Part shown: piece after piece, positions 55,701-64,000 of the stretch | How positions within the stretch are numbered: position 1 is the stretch's first letter | Layout: each line of letters starts with the position of its first letter | NCBI GenBank assembly: GCA_916700875.1 | Contig: CAKAKS010000031.1 | Coordinates: 3,848,477-3,912,476 of the forward strand | DNA: 64,000 nucleotides | Source: Sebastes aleutianus | Lineage: Eukaryota > Chordata > Actinopteri > Perciformes > Sebastidae | Reading direction: 5' to 3' | Notes under the pieces: generated by a model | The model's database searches: none | Told to the model about the DNA's origin: nothing | What the model saw: only the letters and a program-made list of their open reading frames with translations | Translations under genes and position numbers: made by a program

Positions 55701-58700
55701 TTAACATACAGCACGCTGCTGTAAAAGGTAATGAAAGTGCACTTAAATCTACACTTTTTAACCCATAACATTGCAGCTCTGTTGAATAGTGATGATTTTT
55801 CAACATATACATCACTTACATAAAATGTCAATGTTTAAATAATGTAGCTTAAAATAGATAATTTAAAGTTTTTGTGTAGATGCCTATGTACTGTGACTTA
55901 TAGTGTTGAGAAGTAACATTGCATCAGCAGTGTTCTGGCAGGTAATGACAAAGCATGACTATCTTACTTTCTGCTCTGCTGGGGCGAGGAGATAATGGCA
56001 CTAGCTGTAGCTCAGGTGATAAAGGAGAAAGCAATGTCAAGAGTCAGCTGATGTCTAAAATGTGATTATGTATTGGAGCCCAGGGTTTCTATTACAGCCA
56101 TCCCACTATCACTGAACCTCACACATCACTAAGTCAGACCCCCAAAAATGACAACGGAGAATATCAAACATCACTAGTACAAGCCTTATCAGGTGACTGT
56201 GTGGAAGTGTGGAATTATGACATTATCTAATAACACCACTACTTACACCAATCAGCCATAACATTAGGACAGCATGGGCACACTGACCGGTCTGCGGCTA
56301 CGCAGCCCCGTACGCCACAAAACTGCGATACACTGTGTGTTCTGACACCTTTCTATCGGAACCAGCATTAACTTTTTCAGCAATTTGAGCTCCAGTAGCT
56401 CTTCTGTTGGATCGGACAACCCGTGTCAGTCTTCGCATCAATGAGCCTGGGGTCTGACCCTGTCGCCGGTTCTCCTTACTTGGACCACTTTCGGTATGTC
56501 CTGACCACTGCAGACCGGGAACATCCCACAAGAGCTGCAGTTCTGGAGATGCTCTGACCCAGTCGTCTAGCCAGCACTATTTGGCCCTTGTCAAAGTCGC
56601 TCACATCCTTACGCTTGTCCATTTTTTCTGCTTCCAACACATCAACCTCAAGGACTAAATGTTACCATAACATGCTTCATAGAAAATGCGACCATATTGT
56701 AACTATTCTACACAGACCTGCACACTTGGAACAATAACGAACCGGTCTTCAGTGCATAGAGTTGAGTGTGGGTTTATTATAGTAAAAACAACTTGTGAAT
56801 CGATCGATGATTGTTGAATTGATGGAATTTTCAGTGGAATGCACGGAACGCAAATACTCCTGTCGACCTTGATGTGAAAGGTTTGAACGCGAAAAAACCC
56901 AAAACAAATTTTTCGCATTTCCGTTTTGTTTTCATCTCTGTTGTGAAAAGGCCTTAAGGATGTATGAACACCACATGGAAACAAGTCTGGTCTAAAAATG
57001 TCAGCACTATAAATCATCTGGTAAAATGTTAACTGCAAAGTACAAGCAAGCATCATTTTCATAGAGTGGATGAAACAGTAAGGACTGAGGAACCAAAGTA
57101 CTATTAGAATAAAAGGCAATATGAGGAAAGCTGTACCTGATTTTGTCGGGCTAGAGTAGGAGCCAAATCCCTGGGCTGCGACACTCCCTGCACCAGTGCT
57201 GAAGGTCCCTGAAGGTTTCTGCTCACCAAAGGAGGACTGTCCAAAACCAAAGGTCTTGGCACCGCTATCCCCAAACAGACTGTTGGCACCTAGAGGAGAA
57301 ACAGGCAAATAAATGTAGCTTTCAAAGACAGTAAAATGGGGGTTTGCTTCTGGTACAGTTCCCATTTGGCTTCCAGTATGGTAAAGGTGTAACACTCACT
57401 ACACAGCATGTAAACAGAAGTTAGAATAAAAAATAAATCAGCAATCTTAATTCTTCTTACAAATTGCATTAGCCTACCTGTCTGACCAGGCTGCCCAAAC
57501 CCTCCGGGGGCGCCGCCGGCGCCGAATGGGTTCTTGTTGGCAGCGTCTTCGCTCGGTTTACCTCCAAGGCCAGAGAAGAACCCTCCACCAGCAGGTGAGC
57601 CCGCTGGGTTGGCTGGATTTGAGCCAAACAGAGTCCCACCAGATGAGGGCTGCTGCTGCTGCTGGGAGAGAAATGTTCGTCATACAATGTGTCCAAAAGA
57701 ATGGGATTTTTTATTTTAATTTAAGACAATACTATTCATAGGTTGCTCTATCAATCAATCAAAAAGAAACAATGGATGATACCTGTCCAAATACACTTCC
57801 ACTGCCAGCTTGTTGGCCAAACACAGGGGGGGCAGTAGAGCAGCCAAAAGCTGGAATAAATGGGAAAAGAAGAATACAGTCAAGACTGATGCTGTGTTCA
57901 CAGTATGAGCGACACAGCACAGGCTATGAGTCATTTTCAATGGGAGCCGGTGACATGAAGCTACAAACTGATGCCCGACACTTGTCACTCCGTGACACAC
58001 TACAATTAAAGCTGAGCTGGTCTCAACCTATTTTCAGCGTTTCAATGAAGTGAAGCATCAACAAATCATATGTTTTTGTTTTACCCTGTTCCATTCCATC
58101 TAAAAAAAATAGCTAGTTCCCAGTGTTATTTAACGACGTAACTACGTCAACGAGCGCTTGAGCACTTCAACAGCGACTTACCGACAATGTAGCTGGCCAC
58201 GCTTGGCTGTTTTGTTGCTTTTGTCACTCGTAGTGTGAACATAGCTTGAGACATTCTTTGCACTACTAGATGTCATGTAGCCGATGATGCCAATATAAAT
58301 GTCCTAGTCACTATTATGTGTCTTTTATCTATCTTCCTTTTCTTCCCCTAGTATCATAAAACAGAATGAGCTATCTCTGGAAACTCAGAACCCCTCGTTT
58401 AAAATCTGTAGACAGGAGTGACAAGCTGCATCTGACAGATGAGCTGATACATTAACATCAGCTGTCCACGGGGACACAGACATTCCCACACTGTGTTGGG
58501 AATTTAGAGAATCTTTGGGAATGGGACAACTCCCCTCATGCCCCCCTCTTTACTCAGACTGCCTCACCACCCCAAATCTCACAGCCAGTCCCACACCTCC
58601 AGCCCACTCAGGCAGGCAGTATACTACAGACACAATTGGGTGTCTTCTCTCCTGCAAGATGATTCAACCAAAAGAAATGTCACATTTGACTTGAATCACC

Positions 58701-61700
58701 ACAAAATGTGCAGGATGTTCAGCTGAATGAGTTGATATTTTCATACACACAACCTCCTTTACTGTTCACTATCCTTAACAAACATAATACAATTACGTTG
58801 TGTCTGACATTGTTAGTTTAAACATTGTCAGACACAACTTAAAGGGTAACTTCGGTATTTTTCAACCTGGACCCTATTTTCCCATGTTTTTAACTGACTA
58901 ATAGCGACAACAATTTCTAAAACTGGTCCAGTACTGAGGGAAAGTGCTGTAGACGGCAGCTACTCTCAGGCTGCAATATGGTGCTATTGGGGCAAGCTGG
59001 CACCGTCATTTACGTCCTCTAAAAGTGCTTGTTTTTGCCATGACAGGCTCTGATTGGTATTATTAGTGTCTGACATTATGGAAAGAGTCCGGATCAAGTG
59101 TAAGAAAAACATTTTATTTCTCTGTAAGGTCCTTTCCATTATGTTTTCAAACACTTACCAACAATCTGAGCCTGTCAGTGGCAAAAACAAGCACTGTTAG
59201 TGAACGTAACGTTACATTGACGCTGCTCACTTGCCCTCGAAGCTCGTTTCGCGGCTGCCGGTTACAGCGCTCTCCCCGAATACTGGACAAATTTCCAAAA
59301 TTGTCCCCATTAGTCACTTAGACACAAAAACATGGGAAAATAGGGTCCAAGTGGAAAAATACCGAAGTTACCCTTTAACTATTTGTAGCTGTGTAGTTCT
59401 GATTAGTAAATATAACACCAATTTGAGTGACAACAACGTCTCTGGCTGACTTGTTTTTACAGCTGACTGATTTGAAATTGAGAACCTTGTATACCCAATT
59501 ATTTTGAGAGCCTGAAGGTGTCATTATTCCAATTTATAAATAGCCACAGGATTCCAATATGAATTTGGTGAACTGAAGATACTGTGTTCAGGTGCAATAA
59601 TATAATGACGTGAGTCAGTCAGGCTATGTCAACAAAGCACAGAAAAGTTGGGATTATAACACACACGGAGGGACAGCGACTTCATGGCTAAATAAACGTG
59701 ATCGGGAGTCAGGACATCTCTTGCTATAGAAGTGAGTGTTTTGTAAAGATTATACTGCTATTACATCCCACAGAAATATTAGGTTTCATTACTCAGCTGA
59801 CAGATATTAAACCGTTAGCCACAAACTCATACCATATTTTACCAATGAGCAGTAAGAAATCAAGTGCAGACTCACACTCACCTGAGGGCTGTCCAAAGCT
59901 GAACCCTGTAGATGAGGATGTGGTGGTGTTACTTCCAAACACAGATCCTTGCCCAAACCCAGTGCTCTGGCCAAATGCTGGTGCTGTGGTTTGTCCAAAC
60001 AGCCCTGTGCCAGTGCTGCTGGCTGTGATGGCACCGCTTGTGCCAAAGGAGAAGGAACTGGCGTTGGTAGCAGTAGCGGCACCAAACAGACTTCCTCCAG
60101 TAGTCGCGCTGTTAGAACTTGCTCCAAATGCTGATTGGCCGAAAGAAAAGCCACCGGATGTTTCGGTGTTGCTGGCCGGCTGGCCAAAGCCAGTCGCCTG
60201 GCCAAACACAGAATTGCCAAAAACAGTTCCAGTCGATGCACCAAAGGCAGTTGAGCCAAATCCTGTGGCTGCTGGGACTGAGGGGGCTGCTGGGGCTGCT
60301 GGGGCTGCTGGGGCTGCTGGAGGTGCAGCAGGTTGCCCAAACACAGTGCTAGCAGCAGTGGTTGTTGTACTGTTAACAACTGTAGGGGTGGGAGTGGTGG
60401 CTGCAGCAGCAACTGTGCTGATAACTGGTGTAAGTCCAAGGGAACTGCTGTCTGTTATTGCAGGTGCAGGTTGAGTAAAAATGGAGCCTGGTTTGTCAGA
60501 GCTGGGCACCTGAAACGCTGTTGGAGCTACCTGGGAGACGGGTGCTACAGCAGTGGGCACATGAGCAGTGGTGGTGGTGGTGGTGCTGTCTGGGGTGGCT
60601 TCTATTGTGGGAGCCGCAGTGGCTGGTGTTGGAGGGGTTGCTTCAGTTACTGCAGTGAAGTAGGAGGGAGGGTCTGGGGTAGGGGCGGTTGTGGGATAAG
60701 GAGGTGCGGGTGTTGGTGCTGGAACGGCGGCTGCTGTGGTTTCCGTGACAACTGCGTCCGCTGCGGGCTCAGGTACTGCAACGGGACTAGCGCTCTCTAC
60801 AGCTGCTGCAGTAGCAGGTTCTTTTTCAGGGGGCGGTGTGGGTTCTGAGGGTTGTGGGGAAACTTTTGGTTCCTCTGAGGGGTCTGAAGAAGCTGTGAGA
60901 AGACTACCGAAAGACGTGGGTGAAGCTGAGGCAGCTGAGCTAGACTGGGGAACAGAGAAGGCCTGCTTGGCGTTTGGTTCAGGAGGCTTGAACAAACTGC
61001 CTGACACTGCCCCCTTGGACAAGTCTGCTCCTGTAGAATCTTCTGTAGACTTTTGGAGACCTGCAGCAAAGCCAAACTGTGCTGCTCCCTTGCCTATACC
61101 AATTCCAGTTTCCCCGAAGGTAAATGAGCCAGCGGCGGGTTTGGTGGCTGAATCTTTAGCTTCTTCTCCGTGGCCCACACGTAGTCCAGAGAAACTGCCC
61201 AGAGTCTCTCCTGCAACTATCTTGGGGGGCTGTTGCCCTGTCCTGGGGGCAGTTGTGGTAGAGGCGGGTTTGTCTCCTGAGATGTTTGGAGGCAGGGTGG
61301 GAGATGCAGTGCCGAGAGCAGGGGAGGTGGAGTTTGGGGTGAGGGAGAACGGCTCCTCTCCAGGCTGGCCAAACATCATTTTGCCGTTTCCAACAAAGGA
61401 GAATTTATTTACATCCTTCGCTGGAAAAACATAAGTGAAAAAATAAACACAAAATGATAAAGGCGTATATATTTGACATCATCCTACGACTATCTGGTAC
61501 CAAGTTGCTATATTGTTTTTACCTTGTGACATTCCAGCTCCCTGTGCAACAGAGGCGAAACTGAAGGCTGCGGGCCTGCAAGAGAATATTTAAGTCACAA
61601 TGAACCAACAGTGAGAATATTATTTCGATTTTGATCAAAGCGATAGAGAGCGGTAGGTGAATGTTCACCTCCACCCACACCTCCCTCACATGTATGGTCA

Positions 61701-62821
61701 GATTAGGAGTCATTAGAAACTAATAAATTAGACCGTAACAACACTCTTTTGGAAAAGTACATGACCCATGATATTGGTTTAATAGCTACTTCCACCCACA
61801 AGCTGACGGTAAAGTGCAGTTTTATATATGATGGAAGGTATTAGTTGGTAGCCCTAAATCACATTTGATGAGTCAGGATGAGTCATCAAAATTTCAACCT
61901 ATTACCGGAAGAGGAAAGGGAGAGGTTTTTATATATATGCATACTCAAAAATAAAAAAAAATAATTATAATAAAAAATTTAAATAAACTAAATCATGAAC
62001 ATATAACTAGGGCGGACCCAAATGCTTCGAAGCTTCAACCGTTGCCATGGTAATCGACCTCCAAATCAGTATTCGAATGCTTCGTTTTTTGTGTTAATAT
62101 AAGTATGTTATAATAAACTATAAAAAACAAAAAAGCTCATGAAATAAGGAATAATCCCACGACATTATTCATATTCAACATTAATTATTATTAGTTATTC
62201 AGCACTGTCCCCGGGGGACTGAAATGGGGTTGATCTCAGCGCTGCCTAGTTTGACCGTTTGATCAGAGTTTGCGAGTGATTGACAGCTGCTCAGAGACGG
62301 CAAGGCTCCAGCTCGGCTCTGATTGGTTGTTTTCCTCCCGTCTGTGAAATCTTGCAGATGCCATTAGGAGCACCGACGGACATAGAGACACATGATTTTT
62401 TTCCAGATTACCTGTCTCATACACTACTGTCAGGATACTGCTGCTTTAATTTTCATAAGCTGACTCACCCTGATGCGAAGGAGAAACCTTTGCTGGAGCT
62501 TTGCTCTGCTGAGATAGCAGGAGTCGCTGAAACGTCGGTTTTGGGCGGTTGACCTGAAAAGACACATAAGGTTATGAAGTCAATAAAATCTATATAAGGT
62601 GTCACCCTTGCAAACTAAAATGTTGGGATTTTGCACAACCACAGTCCAGAATCAAAAGCAATGTTCTTGACAGCAATTTTGTTTATGTGTAACCAAATCT
62701 GGGCAACAGGTAAGAGGAAACTATGTATGCACGTATCTAACCAGCGCTTACCAAACACGAAGCTCGACTGTGGGGCGGTTGTACTTTCAGCGGACAGCTT
62801 CTGGATACCTTGGGAAGGATT
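48587..62821 (-). CDS. nup214: nup214: nucleoporin Nup214, C-terminal FG-repeat half (5' part beyond window)
   Basis: Eleven exons whose GT-AG junctions and phases all agree give 872 codons ending in TAG. The product is rich in FG, GFGQ and SVFG-type repeats separated by Ser/Thr/Pro/Ala-rich linkers. Landmarks matching vertebrate NUP214 are GGGFFSGLGGKPSEDAANKN, GAKTFGFGQSSFGEQKPSGT, GSAPVFGSPPSFGSSQAFGT, GKVFGEGTAASSMGGFG and the extreme C-terminus WRS. Nup214 sits on the cytoplasmic face of the nuclear pore with Nup88; its FG tail binds the exportin CRM1 and NXF1 and serves mRNA and protein export (family knowledge). The beta-propeller and coiled-coil parts lie to the right of 64000. If the 1539-bp exon is human exon 29, the ones here are 26-36 of 36 (numbering from memory). 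Introns contain MITEs and a Tc1 remnant. Confidence 0.95.
49096..49791. mobile_element. 696-bp TTAA-flanked MITE with CpG-rich core, in nup214 intron
   Basis: The ends are TTAAAGGGACTATTTGTAAC then TTTC, and AAAAAGTTACAAACAGTCCC then TTTAA. Terminal inverted repeats span about 22 bp with one mismatch, and TTAA sits at both edges, as with piggyBac-like targets. The core (about 49130-49750) is strikingly GC- and CpG-rich (for example GCGCGAGTTCGCGAGAACGC near 49638), unlike other MITEs here. The 169-codon open frame inside is not a recognisable protein. Confidence 0.8.
49792..49912 (+). repeat. LINE-like 3' tail with (ATT)n
   Basis: AATGCACTTTGAGCTGCATT, then GAAAGGTGCTATATAAATAA and AGTTTATTATTATTATT. 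GAAAGGTGCTATATAAATAAA is the typical 3' end of fish L2-type LINEs and their SINE partners. It adjoins the MITE at its left. Confidence 0.65.
50800..50833 (-). CDS. nup214: nup214 microexon, 34 bp
   Basis: Acceptor CTTCTCTTCTCC then ATCTCGTAG; donor ACCA|GTAAGT. It completes Gly and encodes FSGNTFGSTN plus two bases of Gln. It carries one more FG motif, and its phase fits both the polyQ exon and the terminal exon. It was found by phase and FG pattern, because it is too short for gene finders that rely on open-frame length. Confidence 0.8.
50834..52157. other. nup214 intron, with one hAT-like repeat
   Basis: The only recognised item is the 51655-51925 MITE. The remainder shows no exon-like signal. 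Confidence 0.4.
51655..51925 (+). repeat. hAT-like MITE (GGGCTGCCCCCTCTTAGACTAA)
   Basis: It begins GGGCTGCCCCCTCTTAGACT. The interior has AGTCGACGAAGATTTCTTTA and GATTAAATCAACTC. It ends GTGTTAGTCGACAGCCCTA. It is the reverse of the 36300-36560 copy. GGGCTG and CAGCCCT are inverted ends. Confidence 0.7.
52158..52378 (-). CDS. nup214: nup214 exon, 221 bp, with polyglutamine run
   Basis: Acceptor TACGTTTTCAG; donor GCGGGAG|GTGAGA. It encodes FASPPSGPSFGALANQQSAP, SFGGLAQQGPGFGSQQPSSF and SGFG, followed by 27 consecutive Gln and AG. Human Nup214 has no such Gln run at this place as far as I recall. Confidence 0.92.
52165..52245 (-). repeat. nup214: Coding CAA/CAG repeat, 27 codons
   Basis: 81 bp of CAA with interspersed CAG codons within the nup214 exon. 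The CAA-rich mix is a coding microsatellite, and its length is likely variable among individuals. Confidence 0.9.
52671..52723 (+). repeat. (GT)26 microsatellite
   Basis: A GT run in a nup214 intron, preceded by a duplicated GTGTCAGATG. A GA-rich tract follows at 52809-52841. Confidence 0.9.
53776..53980 (+). repeat. MITE family A fragment in nup214 intron
   Basis: TTAAAGACGCAGTGGGTAGA, AATGGAGCAAATATGATTAA, GTAGTGCATGAGACGCGTAA and GGTCAAACTAGGCAGCGCTG. It is truncated at TCAAATATGAATTGGGGATG, where a hAT-like GTTAATAATTAACCATTCAA piece starts. Confidence 0.7.
54237..54408 (-). CDS. nup214: nup214 exon, 172 bp
   Basis: Acceptor CTCCCACTACAG; donor TTTGG|GTAAGA. It encodes GGFGSAPVFGSPPSFGSSQA, FGTGATFGSSPSFPNNMVPS and AGKVFGEGTAASSMGGFG. 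Confidence 0.93.
54409..56229. other. nup214 intron, mostly unrecognised
   Basis: No exon-like signal. Near 55560-55680, ATATATCGCAAATATATCAC ... ACACATCGTATCGCCAGATT looks like one end of a hAT-type repeat, similar in style to 11450-11590. Confidence 0.35.
56230..56640 (-). pseudogene. Tc1-type transposase remnant (N-terminal HTH part)
   Basis: On the minus strand, about 56460-56330 reads MRRLTRVVRSNRRATGAQIA then EKVNAGSDRKVSEHTVYRSF. This is the paired HTH of a Tc1-family transposase found in many fish (RRATVAQIAEKVNAGSDRKV-type). The next part (LRSRRPVSVP-like) is shifted out of frame near 56300. The DDE domain is missing. It differs clearly from the 37121 transposase, so it is a second Tc1 lineage. 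It sits in a nup214 intron on the same strand as the gene. Confidence 0.75.
57137..57289 (-). CDS. nup214: nup214 exon, 153 bp
   Basis: Acceptor TGTTTCTCCTCTAG; donor AAATCAG|GTACAG. It encodes GANSLFGDSGAKTFGFGQSS then FGEQKPSGTFSTGAGSVAAQ and GFGSYSSPTKS, close to mammalian NUP214. Confidence 0.93.
57478..57661 (-). CDS. nup214: nup214 exon, 184 bp
   Basis: Acceptor TTTCTCTCCCAG; donor CAGACAG|GTAGGC. It encodes four Gln, then PSSGGTLFGSNPANPAGSPA and GGGFFSGLGGKPSEDAANKN, then PFGAGGAPGGFGQPGQT. The FFSGLGGKPS block is a strong family signature. Confidence 0.92.
57783..57850 (-). CDS. nup214: nup214 exon, 68 bp
   Basis: Acceptor CATTTATTCCAG; donor GGACAG|GTATCA. It encodes AFGCSTAPPVFGQQAGSGSV then FGQ, and ends on a codon boundary. 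Confidence 0.9.
58798..58837. repeat. 12-bp perfect inverted repeat beside a MITE
   Basis: TTGTGTCTGACA at 58798-58809 is exactly inverted as TGTCAGACACAA at 58826-58837, with a 16-base AT-rich spacer. It ends one base before the TTAA of the next element. Confidence 0.75.
58839..59378. mobile_element. 540-bp TTAA-flanked MITE with about 50-bp inverted ends, in nup214 intron
   Basis: The left end is TTAAAGGGTAACTTCGGTAT then TTTTCAACCTGGACCCTATT. The right end is AATAGGGTCCAAGTGGAAAA then ATACCGAAGTTACCCTTTAA. The arms match over about 50 bp (including CCCATGTTTTT) with three or four differences. No transposase is present. TTAA at both ends suggests a piggyBac-like source. Confidence 0.88.
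59882..61420 (-). CDS. nup214: nup214 large FG exon, 1539 bp
   Basis: Acceptor TGTTTTTCCAG; donor CCCTCAG|GTGAGT. It encodes about 513 residues: KDVNKFSFVGNGKMMFGQPG, then a long Ser/Thr/Pro/Ala-rich linker with few FG motifs (including PAPTPAPPYP and TTTTTT runs), then a dense block from about 60400 down (VFGQPA, GFGSTAFG, VFGNSVFGQATGFGQ, SLFGAA, GLFGQT, GFGQGSVFG, FSFGQPS). It is equivalent to the very large FG exon of vertebrate NUP214. The antisense strand shows long Pro/Val-rich open frames that are shadows. Confidence 0.95.
61523..61575 (-). CDS. nup214: nup214 exon, 53 bp
   Basis: Acceptor TTCTCTTGCAG; donor CACAAG|GTAAAA. It encodes PAAFSFASVAQGAGMSQ after the split Gly codon. Confidence 0.85.
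62232..62453 (-). repeat. MITE family A fragment in nup214 intron
   Basis: TCTCAGCGCTGCCTAGTTTG, ACCGTTTGATCAGAGTTTGC, TGTGAAATCTTGCAGATGCC and TACCTGTCTCATACACTACT, ending ACTGCTGCTTTAA. It matches 2530-2770 in the same orientation. Its left part merges with a hAT-like GGGCGGACCCAAATGCTTCG piece near 62010. It ends 16 bases upstream (left) of the nup214 exon at 62469. Confidence 0.65.
62469..62553 (-). CDS. nup214: nup214 exon
   Basis: Acceptor TGTCTTTTCAG; donor TCAGG|GTGAGT. It encodes GQPPKTDVSATPAISAEQSS then SKGFSFASG. The phases link exactly to both neighbours. Confidence 0.85.
62752..62821 (-). CDS. nup214: nup214 exon (first seen in window)
   Basis: Acceptor ATCTGTGCAG ends at 62822; donor TTTG|GTAAGC at 62751. 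It encodes NPSQGIQKLSAESTTAPQSS then FVFG. It starts in phase 0 and leaves one base. Upstream exons were not found before the window edge. Confidence 0.8.
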
Positions 62822-63479
62822 CTGCACAGATCGTTGTAAACAGGCATTGGCTATTAGAGCTTAATTCTGCAAAAACTTAATACAGAGAGACTATACACCC
62901 ATTATGTGTATAATATTAAAAATCATTACGCAGCTTCCTTTGAACACACTGCTACGTGTTACAGTGCAGGCTGCAATCTTAAGTCAGATGTAGAGGAAAA
63001 GCAAGTCTGTATGTGCTCACATGTAGCGAGAGAGATCAGTATGTTTGGGTCATTCCCATTAAATTGAACAGTGACGAAGATTTGCGCGAGGAGTTCCCCC
63101 GTCACCCAACTGCAATATGTAACATCGGCATGGGAGGGAGCTGGGACATTTCTCACCCATGCAGTTAATGGTCTGTCTTCATGTCTGTCTTCACATTCAA
63201 AACTGTCAGCAATCTGTGAATTCTTGCAAGTTGAATGTTCTTTAAAGTTGCAGGGAGAGGGGAAACGAACACTGAATTTGCTTGATTTTGAGTATTTAAG
63301 CTACAGCATGTAAATGGCTGTTCAACTTGGAAATCTCAACCACTACAGGTTGTCAAGTTAATGTCTTCATATTTCTTTTAACCAATTATTCTGTTTATCA
63401 GAGAAGCAGATATGTGGTAGGGGTGGCTGATATGGGAAAAAAATGATATCCTCATATCGTTTCCGTTATTTTGACAATG
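62822..63479. other. nup214 intron, no recognised exon
   Basis: I looked for a minus-strand exon ending on a codon boundary and found none convincing. The frame reading GELLAQIFVTVQFNGNDPNI near 63130-63030 looks like part of a dispersed repeat rather than Nup214. Confidence 0.35.
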
Positions 63480-64000
63480 CAGACATTAGAGCTGCAACGA
63501 TTAATCGATAAAACATAACGACTAGAAGCAGGGGAAAATAGCTATCCTGGATCTGGCTACGGGTAACAAAATCTGCTTAACAGCCACTCCAAAGCTCCTT
63601 AATCAATATGTTATCTTGTTTGTTTAATTTGTAAAAATAACGAGTTGAAGTTTTACATGAGGGGTTATGTGCTGGACTATTACTTGTCAGGTGAACAGCG
63701 GATATTCCAGGGAGTGACTGAAATAGTCCAGCACATAACTAGAACTGCAACGATTAATCGATTAGTTGTCAACTATTAAATGAATCGTCAACTATTTTGA
63801 TAGTTGATTAATTAGTTTGAGTTAATTTTTTCAAGAAAAACAAGTCAAAATTCTCTGATTCCAGCTTCTTAAATGGGAATATTTTCTGGTTTCTTTCCTC
63901 CTCTTTGACAGTAAACTGAATATCTTTGAGTTGTGGACAAAATAAGACATTTGAGGACGTCGTCTTGGGCTTTGGGAAACACTGATCGACACTTTTCACC
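63480..64000 (+). repeat. hAT-like MITE remnants (GAGCTGCAACGATTAATCGAT)
   Basis: ATTAGAGCTGCAACGATTAA at 63484 and AACTAGAACTGCAACGATTA at 63739, with GTCAACTATTTTGATAGTTG in between. They continue into the window edge with TTGGGCTTTGGGAAACACTG. The family is the same as 18245-18560. A GTTATGTGCTGGACTATT block at 63665 is inverted at about 63722-63740 (AATAGTCCAGCACATAAC). Confidence 0.6.

Noticed and set aside
59698..61434. Long plus-strand frames (up to 258 codons) antisense to the large nup214 exon
   Set aside because: They are Pro/Val/Ala-rich mirror translations of FG and Ala/Thr/Pro codons. They have no start context or splice support, and the minus strand is clearly the coding strand.
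62959..63156. Possible additional nup214 exon (frame with GELLAQIFVTVQFNGNDPNI)
   Set aside because: It shows no FG or Nup214-like content, lacks a good phase-0 donor, and resembles dispersed repeat sequence.
1..64000. CRISPR-like arrays, operons, phage, retroviral genes or tRNA genes
   Set aside because: No regular spacer array, ribosome-binding sites or gag/pol/env-type frames were seen. The tandem repeats have irregular spacing without unique spacers. No cloverleaf with A/B boxes was recognised, although a short degenerate tRNA could be missed by eye.

Overview
The window is nuclear genomic DNA from a ray-finned fish, most likely a percomorph. The evidence is spliced vertebrate genes with GT-AG introns, large AT-rich intergenic space, and a dense population of short TTAA-flanked and hAT-like nonautonomous transposons. 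I recognise several of these transposon families as typical of teleosts. There are no prokaryotic operons, CRISPR arrays or phage genes, and I found no tRNA or rRNA.

Three protein-coding genes are supported. (1) plpp7, minus strand, two coding exons at 14105-13550 and 5020-4632, encodes a 314-residue inactive-type PAP2 nuclear-envelope protein. (2) fam78a, plus strand, two coding exons at 17568-17893 and 25766-26291, encodes a 283-residue protein of unknown function. (3) nup214, minus strand, enters from the right edge and ends at 48587. The 11 exons seen here encode the last 871 residues, the FG-repeat tail of the nuclear-pore protein Nup214. Read on the reverse strand, the order is nup214(+), fam78a(-), plpp7(+). 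From memory this is the order and orientation of human 9q34.13, so the block looks like conserved vertebrate synteny. plpp7 and fam78a are divergent, with about 2 kb between their likely promoters; fam78a and nup214 are convergent across about 22 kb.

Layout: 1-3.4 kb, repeats and decayed LINE pieces. 3.4-14.3 kb, plpp7 with an 8.5-kb intron full of MITE copies. 14.3-17 kb, a GC-richer divergent promoter region. 17.6-27.5 kb, fam78a with a 7.9-kb intron holding several repeats, a tandem array and a perfect 21-bp hairpin. 27.5-48.4 kb, intergenic, with a Tc1-type transposon with 213-bp inverted ends, a 500-bp alternating purine/pyrimidine tract, nested MITEs and many dispersed copies. 48.4-62.8 kb, the nup214 3' half. 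62.8-64 kb, a nup214 intron with hAT-like remnants.

The genes do not form a pathway. plpp7 and nup214 products both act at the nuclear envelope, but the clustering is most simply ancestral linkage. I found no convincing undescribed biological system. The points most worth a second look are the derived features of plpp7 (glycine-rich insert, altered PSGH motif), the 27-glutamine run and two tiny terminal exons of nup214, the fam78a start choice, and several well-delimited transposons and hairpins.
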